From the NCBI GenBank assembly GCA_031213475.1, contig JARUPZ010000035.1:3648953-3712952 (forward strand): DNA of 64,000 nt. The letters run 5' to 3'. Both the position numbers and the translations under genes were made by a program. The notes under the pieces were generated by a model that made no database searches, was not told the DNA's origin, and saw nothing but the letters and a program-made list of their open reading frames with translations. The DNA comes from Nereocystis luetkeana (Eukaryota; Sar; Phaeophyceae; Laminariales; Laminariaceae). Numbering within the stretch: the stretch's first letter is position 1; every line of letters begins with the position of its first letter. Positions 40,980-52,960 of the stretch are shown piece by piece.

Positions 40980-41662
40980 TGATACAATTATGAACGAAGT
41001 AGTTAGAATAGTATGCAATACCTGGTAGTTGTAGTATTAATAGTATTAGTATTAATACTAACAGTAGCCCATGCTGCTTCTATTATTATGATTATTATTT
41101 CCCTTTTTTTGCCATCCGAAAAAAGTGCAGCATGATCTTCAACATTGATCACTCATCACTATCTATCCTGAAAGAAGAAAACCTCGGAAACAAAAGGAAA
41201 CCCATGCCTGCCCAACAGCAGTAGTAGTAGTAGTAGTACCTGTACCACAAGCAGTAGCAACACTAGTCGTAGTCGTTGTAGTGTTCGCTATTATTGCTGT
41301 TGTTGCCGTCTGCATGCTGCTTCTACCTGGCCAAAAGCAGTAGATCTCTGATGCCCTCAACAACCGTATATATTACGTAGCCTGTACATTAAATATTTGT
41401 AGCCTGTACATTTACAATTTTTAATTATTATAGTGGTCGTAGCATATACCACAGGTAGTATTTTGTAGCGTGCATGCTGCTTCTGCCTTTAGTGCAGTAC
41501 ATAAAACTGCGTATAGGAGTGGTAGTGAGTGGTGAATACTAAGAGTAACAGTCTATCTATATATATAGTAGTCATGCCCCCAAACCAAGTTACCTCTTGC
41601 ATGCTACGTTACCGTTGTATGAAAGTTAGTACTACTATAGTAGCAGTAGTATAGTGGTGGTG

Positions 41663-41700
<38 letters not shown>

Positions 41701-42060
41701 GGGGGTAGTATTAATAGTATGGTAGCAGTAGTAGGTAGCAGTGTAGTACGTATTCATGTAGTCATGCCCCAACCCATGGTACCGCGTGGTTGTTTGACCT
41801 CTCTGTTTACCATGAGGCTGTCTGTATTGTATGAGCGATTGGTCATGCTCTAGCGGTAGTATTTGGTATTAGTATAGTTAATAGTCGTAGTACAGGCAGT
41901 AGCGTGTCAGGTAGTATTTCGTGGAGTGCATGCTGCTTCTACCGGTACTATACATTTATCTGCGTTGTATTGGTAGTGGTGTAGAGTGTCAGTATAATAG
42001 TAGTCAACCCACACGGTACCGCGTGTAAGACATATAATATATAGCAGTTGTTCACAGTCG
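40980..42060. repeat. Diverged repeats with GCATGCTGCTTCT blocks
   Basis: GCATGCTGCTTCT recurs near 41312, 41471 and 41929 (CATGCTGCTTCT also near 41069), and GTCATGCCCCAA near 41572 and 41761, each followed by short TAG/ATT runs. This suggests an old tandem array of 200-460 bp units. Confidence 0.5.
41105..41205 (+). repeat. GATCTTCAAC repeat family, copy 1
   Basis: CATGATCTTCAACATTGATC, then ACTCAT, AAGAAGAAAACC and CAAAAGGAAACC. Other copies: 43050-43160 (inverted), 45360-45480 and 46270-46380, with weaker pieces at 44990-45060 and 46085-46200. Non-coding dispersed repeat. Confidence 0.6.
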
Positions 42061-42082
42061 CGCAAATAAATGTCTGATGTGT

Positions 42083-42700
42083 TCTGACTGGTTCATTGGT
42101 GTGAATTGTGTAGTATATAGCTGCAAATTGTCCTACGGGAATATGCGGCGGTTTTATGCTTTCCCGAATAATAGGCTATTAGGTTGCATAAAGTTATATC
42201 TGGATGGTTTTCCAGGGTCACGGGGAAGAGGGATTAGAGAGCCCCTTTGGCCTCAGTACCACAACAACACAACAACAAGAACAACAACACCATCTCTCCT
42301 TTCGCTCCCGCGCCTCATGGCAAGGTCGAGCGGCGCCACACCCGGCGCACGAGTTGTCCCCTTATGCTAGCGGGATAACTGGGTTCCCCGGAAAACCCGA
42401 CCTTCCTCGACCCTTACGCTAGCGTGAGGGGACAGCTCGTGCGCCGGGTGATGCGCCGCTCAACATTGCCATGAATGAGGCGCGGGAGCAAAAGAAGAGA
42501 GATGGTGTTGCGAATTCTCAAATAAAAGGTGTAGACGAGTTGTGAGGTCGAGGGGCCTCTAATGCCTGCTCCCCGTGACCCTGGATAAATCATCCAAAAA
42601 ATAAGATTGTATGAAACCCATTCATTCGGGAAAACGTAAGTTCCATCGCATATTTCCGTCGGTCAATTTACCGTTACGTAATAAACCACACTGCCAGTTC
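42083..42700. repeat. Very long imperfect inverted repeat (stem about 300 bp per arm)
   Basis: The left arm (42083 to about 42385) and right arm (about 42400-42700) are complementary throughout: AGGGTCACGGGG / CCCCGTGACCCT, GGCGCACGAG / CTCGTGCGCC, TTTCCCGAAT / ATTCGGGAAA. The loop is about 15 bp (around 42390). A transcript would fold into one long hairpin. It has no coding content. Confidence 0.8.
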
Positions 42701-43167
42701 AATCAGACTTTGGTACGAGCAAATCCCACACTGCGTGCATGTAGTAGTGCAGTATTCAGTTCCTGCTGACTACTACTATTATTATTACTCTCTCCTTCGA
42801 GAAATACGCTAACCCATGGCTCACGTTTACGCCAAAATAACAGATATATATACGTATGTATGTTACCTTTGACTCCCTTCTCGCCTTGCAACGCCCCCGC
42901 GATTTCACGTTACCTACATCCCGAAGGGGAGCCTTGTACTACGCACATTCCTCAACTCCTATTTACCGGCCATCTATGCAAAGTGTACCCAATATGTATG
43001 TATATTACAATATATATATAGAGTAGACAAGCTGAAAGTTGGCACGGAAGGGAGGTAGACTTGGTGCATGGGTTTCTTTTTGTTTCCGAGGTTTTCTTCT
43101 TTCGGGAAAGTTATGAGTGATCCATGTTGAAGATCATGCTGCACGTGGTCAGATGGCAAGAGGAATA

Positions 43168-43345
43168 ATAATAATATATATATAAATATAATATATATAT
43201 TACAATAGATATATAAATACATAATATATACATTACAATATATATATAAATATATTATATATATTACAATATATATATAAATATTATATATATTACAATA
43301 TATATATAAATATTATATATATATATATATATTATATATAAATAT
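43168..43345. repeat. AT-rich microsatellite
   Basis: Mostly ATATATATA with AATATTAC interruptions, directly left of the TGTTATGAGG repeat. Confidence 0.85.
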
Positions 43346-43371
43346 GTGCCTTGTGTATTATGTATGTATAT

Positions 43372-43445
43372 TGTTATGAGGCATAGATTGGGTAGGCGAT
43401 GGGTTAACCTTTCACCTTTATTTTTAGCGCAACGGACTAAGACCC
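43372..43445 (+). repeat. TGTTATGAGG direct repeat, copy 1
   Basis: TGTTATGAGGCATAGATTGG through CGGACTAAGACC; matches 44801 onward. It is interrupted by the CCAATGG element. Its last part (TAGCGCAACGGACTAAGACC) resembles a tRNA-Leu D-arm region, and GAGTTCGAATCTC (B-box-like) lies beyond the inserted element at about 44645. Confidence 0.5.
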
Positions 43446-43447
43446 AT

Positions 43448-44581
43448 GCCAATGGAAACGCGAAGTTCAAAAGTTTTTTTTCATTTTTTTTTTTTTTTTT
43501 CTCATCCCATCCATTATCTTCGCACATCTTCTTCTCTCTCTCCTTCCCACTCGTAACTCAGATCCGGGGTCACATAGCAGACTCTTCTCCCCCCTTCCCG
43601 CTACGGTACGTGCCTTCATTTTTATCGCGAGAAGATTTCAGCCTTTTCTTCCCTCGTCGACTCGCATCGAATTGTGCCTACCCACGCTGCAAGGCGCTCT
43701 CAACAATTGAATCCTTTTTTATTTTTATTTTTGCAAATAAAGTCAAAGTCCGACCCACCTGGGGCTCGAACCCAGGACTCAAACTAGTAGAATTCGAGGT
43801 TAACCACTTGAACCACCGGGGCGATTGCTTTACAAAAACAGCCGAAAATTCCCCTGTACTGCCGCTGTGGGAAAAAAAGAGAAAAAATGTTTGATTTTTT
43901 CTTTTCTTTTCCCCCCAACGGCTGCAGGCGGCGCAATTTGTTTTTTCTGGTTGCAAATTGTCAACACGGTAATAAAAACCAGCTCGTGCGACGATCGACG
44001 CTCGATCTCGACATAGACAAATGCCCACGGCCAACCCGCTCGGTATCTGGCAAGGGCAACGAACATAGATGACGGTCTCGAAGATTTCAGGTGGATCCAT
44101 GGTCTAGGGGGCGAGAGCTTGCCGATGGCGTCCTACGGTATCCTCCCAAACCTGAAAAAACCCCCATTTTTTGCCGTTCAAGACGGATGGGGAAGTTTTG
44201 TCTTCTGTTTTGTGCAAACCAGCGGCCAATTGTTTTTTCATCATATACCTGGTCAGCTCCCGCCACATGACACCGGCCATGGTGTGAAGACGGTGACTCT
44301 AGGGTGGGTCGGAGCCCCTGACGAGCGCACTCTGTTCAGAATTCAAGACGCAATCGTTGGTTTTGTTGGTCGATGTCTGTCGAGGACTCGGAATCTCGCC
44401 GCTTCGAACCAAAAATCGGCCAGAGTTTTTCTCAAGCCAGATTTGCTTTTTTCGGGCTTTTCCAAAAGTTAGGAACTTTTTTTTTTTTTCTAAACGTGCC
44501 CATAGGAAGCGTGTTCTAAAACTTTTTGGAGGATATCTTTGAAATTCAAACTTTTTATCGATACTTCGCTTTCCCATTGGC
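43448..44581 (+). mobile_element. Element with CCAATGG terminal inverted repeats, copy 2
   Basis: The same termini as copy 1; 1134 bp because a SINE of about 350 bp (43478-43828) is inserted near its left end. Flanks on both sides contain CTAAGACC (ACTAAGACC left, TCTAAGACC right), a likely 8-9 bp target duplication within a tRNA-like sequence. Confidence 0.75.
43478..43828 (-). mobile_element. tRNA-derived SINE, copy inserted in the CCAATGG element
   Basis: On the minus strand the head (43828 to about 43740) has an A-box-like TGGTTCAAGTGGTTAACC and a T-arm with perfect stem (CTGGG TTCGAGC CCCAG) as B box. A non-tRNA body follows, ending in poly-A (poly-T at 43478-43500 on the plus strand). 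The related element copy at 8879 lacks it and so shows the empty site. Confidence 0.8.
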
Positions 44582-44582
44582 A

Positions 44583-44591
44583 TACCTGGTA
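44583..44591. repeat. TACCTGGTA beside element copy 2 (filled site)
   Basis: Context CCATTGGCA-TACCTGGTA-GGTCTAAG. The homologous copy at 9688-9705 reads CCATTGGCC-TA-GGTCTAAG. The difference is exactly 7 bp apart from one substitution. Confidence 0.85.
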
Positions 44592-44800
44592 GGTCTAAGA
44601 CCTTAACAAATGGCGACGACGGCAGAACATGGGCCGCTGGTCATGAGTTCGAATCTCACGTCCACCGTGAAATCGCTTTTTAAAGAAAAGAGAGTTTCCT
44701 CATGTCAACAATCTGAAAAATGCTCCTGGATCCCCAGAAATCGGAATCGCGTGTGGTGGTGCGTCGACCCGTAAATCCGGTCCGTTCCAGGGGGGGAGAG

Positions 44801-44935
44801 TGTTATGAGGCTTAGATTGGGTAGTCGATTGGTTAACCTTTTACCTTTAGCCGAACGGACTAAGACCTTCGCAATATCTTACCGCAAGCCGGAATTCCGC
44901 ACAGAAAGGAGCTATCAATAAACTTGTCCAGTAAT
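44801..44935 (+). repeat. TGTTATGAGG direct repeat, copy 2
   Basis: Preceded by the purine tract GGGGGGAGAG and starting with TG, as at a polypurine-tract/LTR junction; AATAAA lies near 44918. Either a decayed LTR or a repeated tRNA-like unit. Confidence 0.4.
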
Positions 44936-46639
44936 AGTGTTTTTCCTCGGTTGGGTTTCCCTCGGTTTTCTTATTTATGTAGTACTGGAGCTGTTTATGA
45001 GGGGTCGACATCATTCAAAGGCCATGCTGCACTTTTTGGTCGGATGGCAAGTAGTACCTAGTATGATGATACTACAGTTTTAGTACAGTACTACTACTGT
45101 TACAGTAGTAGTACAATGGTGGTGTGCGCCTCCGAAAAAGAGAGATCACTAGTTACTACGCATGATGAATGCTCCGCAAGCTACCCTCCTCCGGTCAGTA
45201 GAGCTTGGCACTACTTATGCGATAAAACGATTGACGGGTTGATACACACTGATCGCTGTGCCTATTAAAAGGACGAAAAGGACTTATTGATACCCCTCAC
45301 TACTACAATTGTTTGGGTTGGGGTTGGGATATTTATCTCCGGGTCGGAAACAGTGTTCGTCTATTTATTCTTTCTTGCCATCCGGCAGCAGTGGGCAGCA
45401 TGAGCTTCAACGTGAAATTGATCACTCACAAACATTCCGATAGAAGAAAACCACGGAGGAAACGAAAAGACCGTTTTGTTTTTGTCGATCATTTTCTCAA
45501 AGAATAACACGTGATAATAAGGTATACCTGGTACCTTCGAGTGTGCGTCGGTTAGGGTGTCAGCGTGGAATTATTTGTAGGGGCTTACATCGCATTATTG
45601 GGCCATTTTCGTCAAGTACATTGCTCAGGTCTGATTGGGAACATCTTCCATGTCTGAAAACAGTTGTTTGGGTTCTGAATTGCCTTTTTTATGTGGATGG
45701 TATGCGATTGGAACAAGCGTCAAACACATTTGTCAGATGGTGAATGGAATAATATTAATGGAGCTAGATTAGTCCAACAATAATGGGTCTCCTTGATTAG
45801 TTTCCATGGGCGCCCTTGTTTTCTGTAGCTTACCTGGTCGTGAGTATGAAGTAAAAGTTTTATTATGCTGTCAAAGTGTCGGATGGAAAACAAACGCGAT
45901 TCGAAATGTAGCAATGAATGGTATGCACCTCCGAAAAGAGATAGATAGCAGGTCAGTTCGTACGAGTATTCAACTGAACTCAACATTCAGTATATCCCGA
46001 ACGGGGGGATGTTGTTTGGCGGTGTTGTTCATGCTCTTGCGGGCAAACGGCTTTCTTCTCGTACCTTTGATTTGGTTTATATTTTTTCCCCTTTTCCATC
46101 CGATGTTGTGCGGCACAAAAATAAAAACAAACGCCGATCATTCGTGAACAACTGCAATGCGGCAGAAAGAAGAAGAACGCCAAAGGTGAACTACACAAAG
46201 AAAAACCTGTTTTCGCTTATTTCGCTACTTGCTCCCGGCTAAACATCGACCTTTTTGTTACTATCAACGTGCTTATACTTCTTATCCGGCCGACAATGTG
46301 CGGGATGAGCTTCAACCTTGATCACTCATGAACATTCTCAGCAAAAGAAGAGGACAGCCAAAGGAAACTCAAAAAGAAGCCTGCTACTACTGTAACTGCT
46401 GTATGTATATTATTAGCAATACAGTAATAGTATCGATGAGTCGTATAAGCAGAACTAACCATATTAGAACTGGAGAAACATAGGATAACCATTGTTGGGA
46501 TTCAGATTGTATGGTGATTGTTGAGATGACATGGACGGAGATACCTTAGCAGTAAGAGGACTATCCTCAAGTCGTCTGCCGATAAATGCAACTGGTCTCA
46601 GAGCGCTGGCCAGATGACGGTCTTTGGAGTAGGTTTCGC

Positions 46640-46927
46640 AAACTGGGGGAGAAATGATCTTTAGGGGTGTTTTCGACTTGAAAATTGCGTAGCGCGGTCT
46701 GCACTTCGGAATCGGCGTCTGCTATTGAGAAATTTACTGGTTCGATGCAAACGCGGCGCAGCCGCGTTTATGGCCAGTTTTGGCCCGTTTTGGCTGCGGT
46801 TTGGAATCAGGGTTAGGGTAAGGGTTAGAGCCAGGGGTTGGGTTGGGCCTTCGCCCGTACCTTGATCCCAACAGGAACCACAAATACCTCAACAGCCTAC
46901 CAACCTAAAGACCCTTTCTCCCAGATT
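46640..46927. mobile_element. 288-bp MITE with telomere-like core
   Basis: The ends AAACTGGGGGAGAAATGATC and the inverted ACCCTTTCTCCCAGATT form about 28-bp terminal repeats with CTTTAGG inside. The core has CAGGGTTAGGGTAAGGGTTAG at 46805-46825. This is too short and degenerate to be a telomere and is more likely part of the element. Confidence 0.6.
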
Positions 46928-48219
46928 GTAATGGGGCGTCCTTAGATGGCTAAGCGCAGAGCTGTCGTCAGACACGTCGAATTTCGCTGAATGAGCAGAG
47001 GGGGGTGCTCGCTGTCAAGAAGCTCGGTCGTACAAGAAAGCGAGGCTCGTTCTCAAACGATAAATAATATTTTTTACTGTTGTAACATAGCGTCGTAGGT
47101 TAATTCGTATATAGTTTGGGATCAGCGAGGCCTCCTGCTGCGACCAGCCGGGGACTCTCACCCAGGGTTACTACTCCCGCGTTGATTGTCTGGCAATCAA
47201 CGCGACACCTCGTCGCAGAGAGTAGGTACTCCGATAAAATGAACACTAACGAAACTAAATGTCGCTGTCGACGGTACACCTCGCTACAAACGATGGGCGG
47301 GCGGGATCTGACCCAGGTTTCCGGACTTGACAAAAAAATATCGTCCGAGACAGCTCCAGCTTGGCTCAGCCCGAAGGAGCTCCGCGTCGGGGTCGGAACA
47401 GGGAAACCAAAGCGGACGCAAAGAACGCAGCACCGTCAAGAGATCCCGGTGGGCTACCTTTTTGTATCATGAGTTAGTTGCAGGCGATTGTTTTTTCTGT
47501 GTCGTGCTGTTGTAGAGCTGCGATATCGCTCACGGGGTGATACTCAATCACTATCTCCCCATACAACAATGAGGCTTTCCCGAAAAGGGGTTCACCCTGC
47601 TGGCGTCCCCTCTTTCCTGTTCCAGATTGCTGTTGAAACATCGCGTCGTACCTTAATTCGTATATAGTTTGGGATCTATGAGGGTTCCTTCTGCTGCGGC
47701 ACGAGATCACACCCATACTTGTTGACCCTTCTTTTATCTCTATGTCGTCGCTCGTTTCATGCGTATTCTTTTTGCGGGTGCCTTCTATTCCTTACTGTCC
47801 CCAAACTTGTTGCCTAGTCGACTAGGGGTTCACCTATCGTTGGTTGTCCCGTGGGAACGTTGTGTACGATCTTCCTTACCCCTCCGACGGTGTTACCGCG
47901 CTGGGGTATGCGATTGCGGTGTGATGTACCCGGAACGCGTTTACCTGGTTGTCGGCACGCAGTCCCATGGCGTGTCTCCGTGCGGTTCTCCCGGAATCAA
48001 CATACGCTCGTGTCGTGCTTGCCGGACAAGAAATGGCGCTCACAGTCGGGTGCCATACTATATTCCATATAATGACCAACAGTAGTCTGTGCTAAAGGGC
48101 GACAACGTGATAATAAGACATTTGGGTCTCGACGCCAAAGTGACGTTTCTTGCGGGCGTCTTCTGAATAGCACGGTGGTGCCTTAGGTGTAAGTAGCGCT
48201 CTCGGGCCAAGCCAAGGTT

Positions 48220-48445
48220 TATGACTAGCGTATGAACTCGCAGGTGGCCGAGACCCCCCCCCTTGCGCAATGTGGGCGTTGTGGAGACATTGAACAATGT
48301 AGCACACCATCAGCCGTACCGAAATGACTTGTCGACACCTCGTGGGGTTTGCTACATTGTTCAAGGATAAGTTTACGCCCACGTTGTACAAGGAGGGGGG
48401 GGTCCCGGGCACCTGTGCTTGCGAGAGTTCAGGTGCCGGGGCGAA
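48220..48445. repeat. Inverted repeat with about 80-bp arms
   Basis: Left arm has CAGGTG, a C run, GGGCGTTGT and ACATTGAACAATGTAGC. Right arm mirrors it with GCTACATTGTTCAAGG, GCCCACGTTGT, a G run and GCACCTG. Loop about 45 bp. Confidence 0.65.
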
Positions 48446-49361
48446 AGGAGAGCGAACAGCAAGGAAGGGTGCGCAAGAACCCCCGCTCCTCTATATGTCA
48501 CCAATGCTCGCCATAACTTCTCGCCGCAATCCACCTGTCAACCTGTCAAAACTTGGTCCAAATTTATTAGCGGCAAAATTGTTGTTCGTCGACCCGCCAG
48601 TTCGTTATCAAAAGGGTTCGTCGAACCGCAAATTATGGGGCTGAAAGAGTAAGAATATACGCACCACTCTGATCGGGATTACAAGCACAATTTTGACTCT
48701 GAAATTAATATCAAACGGTGCTTATATTCCCGGTCAGAGGGTAGCGTTTGAATCGCCAAGAAAAAGCAGCCTTGCTGTTGACAGGCCTTAGAACCATATT
48801 GTGACACCGTGCTTGAACAAGCTTAGGCTATTTATTATGTATCAAGTAGGATTTTAGTGTCGTACTCGCCGCCGAACACGAACTTCTAGTCCGATGCTGT
48901 TAGCGCCCCCTCATATGTGAGCCTTCTGCTCTTATTAGGTGCGTATCTTTTTCGTGAGCTTAAACAGTAGAATACGATGCACCAGGCACCCGGTACCGAA
49001 TGCAACGTATGCGACACAGCTTGCCAGAAGAATAAGACTGCTGCAAACCATCGATCCAATAATAATCCCCTACGCATAGCGTACCTAGTATCACTTAAGG
49101 CCTGTTCCGCGAGCTACACCAGAACACGAATCGGAGATGCGGCTCCTTTCAACCCACTCCCACATCTCCCCCCTACGCTACGAAGGCACGCGAAGGAACG
49201 CCAAAAGGAAAAAGGAAAAGGGGACCCCACCCGGCACTGGCAGAGTCGTCAGACGCAGAACCTACGGCCACGGCCCCTGGGGGCGAAAATGTATCCCTAA
49301 AACTAAAAATAGAACAGCACACGCAACCACCATATCTCCAGCTAGGGTGGCGGCGGCGGGG

Positions 49362-50690
49362 GGGGGGTCTACTCGATATCATGCGTAGCCGTAGTCGTAT
49401 GACCATAGACCCTCGCACCCCTACAATGCCGGGACGGAGCACGTCGGGTTTTCAACGGCCAGGCAGCCATTGCTTGCACCAAGCGCGAAGCGCCGTGAGG
49501 TTTCCGGTGGGTCGCATCAAGGGTGACCTCTATCGTACTTAGAATCGCTTTCGAGGCGGACTTGCACATACGGGTGACAGTTTCAGTGAGTTCATTTATT
49601 TTCCGTGCGGCCACTTCCAGAGACGGCAACGGGGGTACTATGGAACTGCCTTGTGGTTACCTTGCCATAAACACTACGTGATGCGACAATTTCCCTTGTG
49701 CGGAGTAAAGGTTCTCCACCCCGCACAAATGATCTACAACTCGATTGCCAGCTGTGACCGACCGCCAAAAACCCAAACGGTACCCTAGTAGTCTACAATA
49801 GCTCACCTAGTGAGCGGCATGTTTTACAGTGTCGTTACCAACCGACGCCAGCCCAGCCTCTATATATTAGGGGGGGGGGGGTACTCGATATCATGCATGG
49901 ACGTAGTCGTATGACCATGGACCCTCGCATCTCGCATCCCTGCAATGCCTAGACGGAGCACGTTGGGTCCCACCGCCCAGGCATGCAACGCGAACACCGA
50001 ACGCGAAGCGCCGTGAGGGTTTCGGCGAGTCACATGAAGGGTGAGCTTCATCCTGCTAAGAAGCGCTTGTGGGGCGGACTTGCATCCGGGTGACAGCTTC
50101 AATGAGTTAATCTAGTCTCCGGCGTGGCCACTTCCAGAGCCAGCAATAGGGGTACTATGTAGCTGCCTCGTGGGCGCCTTGGTATAAACACTACGTGATA
50201 CGATCATTCACTTTGTGCGGAGTAAAGGTTCTCCACCCCGCACGAATGATGTAACTCGATCGCCAGCTGTGACCAGGGGAGGGGGGGGGGGTGTACTCGA
50301 TAGGAGAGATGTACTTGATGTCATGCATGGCCGTAGTCGTATGACCATAGACCCTTGCACCCCTACAATACCGGGACGGAACATGACTGGTTTTCGCCGA
50401 CCAGGCAGACATTGCTTGCACCAAACGCGCGAAGCGCCGAGAGGTGTCCTACTAAGAACCGCTTGTGAGGCGGACTTGGATATGGATGACAGCTTCAAAT
50501 GAGTTAATTAATTTTTGGTGTAGCCACTTCCAGAGACAGCAATGGGGTTACTATGTAGCTACCTCTCGGGTGCCTTAACATGAACACTACGTGATACGAT
50601 CAATTCCCTAGTGCGGAGCAAAGGTTATTTTCCTCGCACAAATTAACTAACTCGATGATCAGCTGTGGGCGATCGCCAAAAAAAAAAAAG
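49362..50690 (+). repeat. Three tandem diverged units of about 430-510 bp
   Basis: Each unit has a poly-G start, TACTCGAT..CATGCATGGCC, GTAGTCGTATGACCAT, AAGCGCCG and GTGCGGAGTAAAGGTTCT. Starts are near 49362, 49868 and 50278. Short ORFs on the minus strand recur in each unit but are not open throughout. An inverted fourth copy is at 23220-23600. Confidence 0.75.
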
Positions 50691-51431
50691 AAGCGGTACC
50701 CGGGTTGTAGGGCGTCCTTCCGACGACGCCAAGAGCGATTGTTTACTTGATCTCTCCCAGGTCGTGTGTCTATTATGCTGGTCCCGCGGAGCTACCCGAG
50801 AGCTCTGTTATAAGTTGTAATATCCTATATATCCAGGCGGATGAAAGGTCTCTGATAACGGGAGGCGAATCGTCTCTTGACTCGCTCCCTGTGTTCCTAT
50901 ACGCAAACGTACGCCATCCAAGCAATACGTTATCCCCTTCCCGTATTCCATAATCATAAAATATGGGCCTGCAGACTGCAGGGTTTCCCGGGAAAAACCT
51001 TAGCACCCTATCATACCCTTGTCATGAAAAATTTCGCCTGGGAAATTCATCCCAGGGGTACTGTTTTGCGTGTTTCCAGAGGAGCAGTTGGCGTTATGAT
51101 ATGGTAGTAGGGGCTAGGCGCCAGGCGTTTCGTTACAAAATAGTACACCCATAATCCATCGCGAAGGTGATGGTTGATTTTGGTTTGTACGGTATTGTAT
51201 TTGTATATATTGAACCTCGTACTGTTTCTACCACTATTGATAAACACAGTACCGTGCTAACCAGCAGCAGCCGGTAGCCTACAGCGAGTCGCCGATCGAC
51301 AATATTGTTGCCTCTATATAGCATTGGAAGGCGCTACGTACGGCAATACAAACTGAACGGTATGTCAAATACCGATTCATTAACAGAATATATGCGGCAC
51401 AACCAAGAGCCGCATCAATAATGAGATTTTC

Positions 51432-51680
51432 AGATGAGAAACTTAGAGCAGAGCCTCGGGAGACCCCCAATCGATCAAACCGAGGAAATAGGGTCCCAGG
51501 TCGTCGGGTTTTATTTTTGTAGCACCATACCAGAAAGGTCTTTTGTTTTGTTTTGTTTTGGTCTAGCTGAAAAAAGCGTGTTTTCCGCGCACTCTGTGAC
51601 TCCTCTTTTTTTCCCCTCTTGGACACTACCGATAATCAGCACAGCTGCTGGCGAGTCATTTTTTCCAAAATTTCTTCGAG
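51432..51680 (+). repeat. Dispersed repeat, copy 1 (possible copia LTR)
   Basis: Matches 61676-61890 (AGAGCAAAGCCTCGGGAG-like start, GGTCGTCGGGTTT, then a CTGTNAC-pyrimidine stretch). It lies about 1 kb upstream of the gag remnant, so it may be that element's 5' LTR. Confidence 0.4.
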
Positions 51681-52588
51681 CTGAAGCTCACGCAGCAACC
51701 AGTCGGCTGACCCCGACTGACAATGCTTGCCTTCTGCTGATTGTCTCACGAACTGAGGAGCCGCGCACAACCCGCACCATTCGGAGATCCTGCCACCAAG
51801 TTATGAGTCTCGATTTACGCGATTACTGCAGAACTCGGAGCTGTCAGGATCGCCGAGTAAACGACCGAGGCCCGGACTGCCGCGTCCGCCGTGAGATTCT
51901 CCACGGAGCTGTTGCTGCGAAATGCTTGGACTACTAGAAAACACAGGTTTCGAGTGTACGTGACGGCCCGATTCGAAACTGCTGTTGCTGCACTGCTGCT
52001 GTTGGAGTAAGAACGGTGGTACGTGAAACCCCTGATCGATTGCCCGGGGCTCCGTCGAATCGTTTGAGGATGCCTTTCGCTTCTCATACATGCGAAAAAA
52101 GCAACCCAGGTGAATGTGCGAGGTTTCAACGGGAATAGCAGCCGCACCACCAGCGCTTTGAGGATTACCAGGCCTTACCGCTGTACGAACCCCGGCCGGT
52201 TCGACGGCTGGAACAAAAAGACCTGCTTCACGAAGGCGAGCATCTCTTTTCCAGATATATTTCGTACGTTGGAGGGGCAAGCCAGGCCGATCAGCATCAC
52301 GACATCGGGAGCGACGGCTACACCGCAAGTATCTCTCGAGCAGCGCCAGGCCGAACACAATCGAGCCAACCAGGATATTTTTATATCTTCTACTTGATCA
52401 CGGAGAAACCGGCGACTCTGGCGACTGAACACGAAGAGGGCGCACAAAGAACTCGCGGCAACTGGCAATAGCGGTGAAGGAGCTGGAGTAAAATGTCGAA
52501 ATGTCTGGAGATCACCAACAAGACGATCCCGCTGCACACGGGACACTCGCGATCGCGAGAATGACGGCGGGACAACCCCGACAACTAC

Positions 52589-52960
52589 TTTAACAAGCTC
52601 AGGCGGCTGCGTGACCTACTGACCGAGATGGAGGAACCAGTCACGGACGGGAACTTCATGGGCATCGTTCTTCAAGGTTTGGCGAGTATCATACAGGGAC
52701 GTCAAGCTGGCGACCTGGCAAGAGCCAGACTTCGATCTTGCGAAGCTTCAGTCTGTACTACATCACCTCTAATTGGACGGGTTGTCGCGGAACAAGCCGA
52801 GTAGAATGGCTGGCCGTGGCACGGCCACGACAGCAGCGTCAGCATCACCTGGTCCCAGTCCCATCATCTGCCACAACTGCGGCAAGGCGGGGCATTGCAG
52901 GAGCGGTTGCGCCATGCCTGCCGAGGCCAGCGGGAAATTCAGAATATCCACCGAACAGAG
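52589..52960 (+). pseudogene. Copia-type gag remnant with CCHC zinc knuckle
   Basis: 52589-52690 reads FNKLRRLRDLLTEMEEPV and FMGIVLQGL. After a one-base shift, 52692 onward reads YRDVKLATWQEPDFDLAKLQ, then an in-frame stop, then LDGLSRNKPSRMAGRG and the knuckle CHNCGKAGHCRSGC (52869-52910, CX2CX4HX4C, complete). This is the gag-nucleocapsid order of Ty1/copia elements. No pol was found downstream. Confidence 0.8.

Larger units (their letters stand above)
44936..49361. other. Repeat-rich spacer without supported gene
   Basis: Contains GATCTTCAAC-family repeats, the telomere-like MITE, and a pair of similar blocks at 47082-47142 and 47634-47700 (TTAATTCGTATATAGTTTGG). A perfect hairpin GCGTTGATTG/CAATCAACGC lies at 47180-47204, and the 48.2-kb inverted repeat follows. 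Short ORFs show no recognisable domain. Confidence 0.45.

Noticed and set aside
46805..46833. True telomere or chromosome end
   Set aside because: Only three to four degenerate repeats, inside a small inverted-repeat element.
49362..50690. CRISPR-like array
   Set aside because: Units are hundreds of bases, diverged and eukaryotic in context; no short identical repeats with unique spacers.
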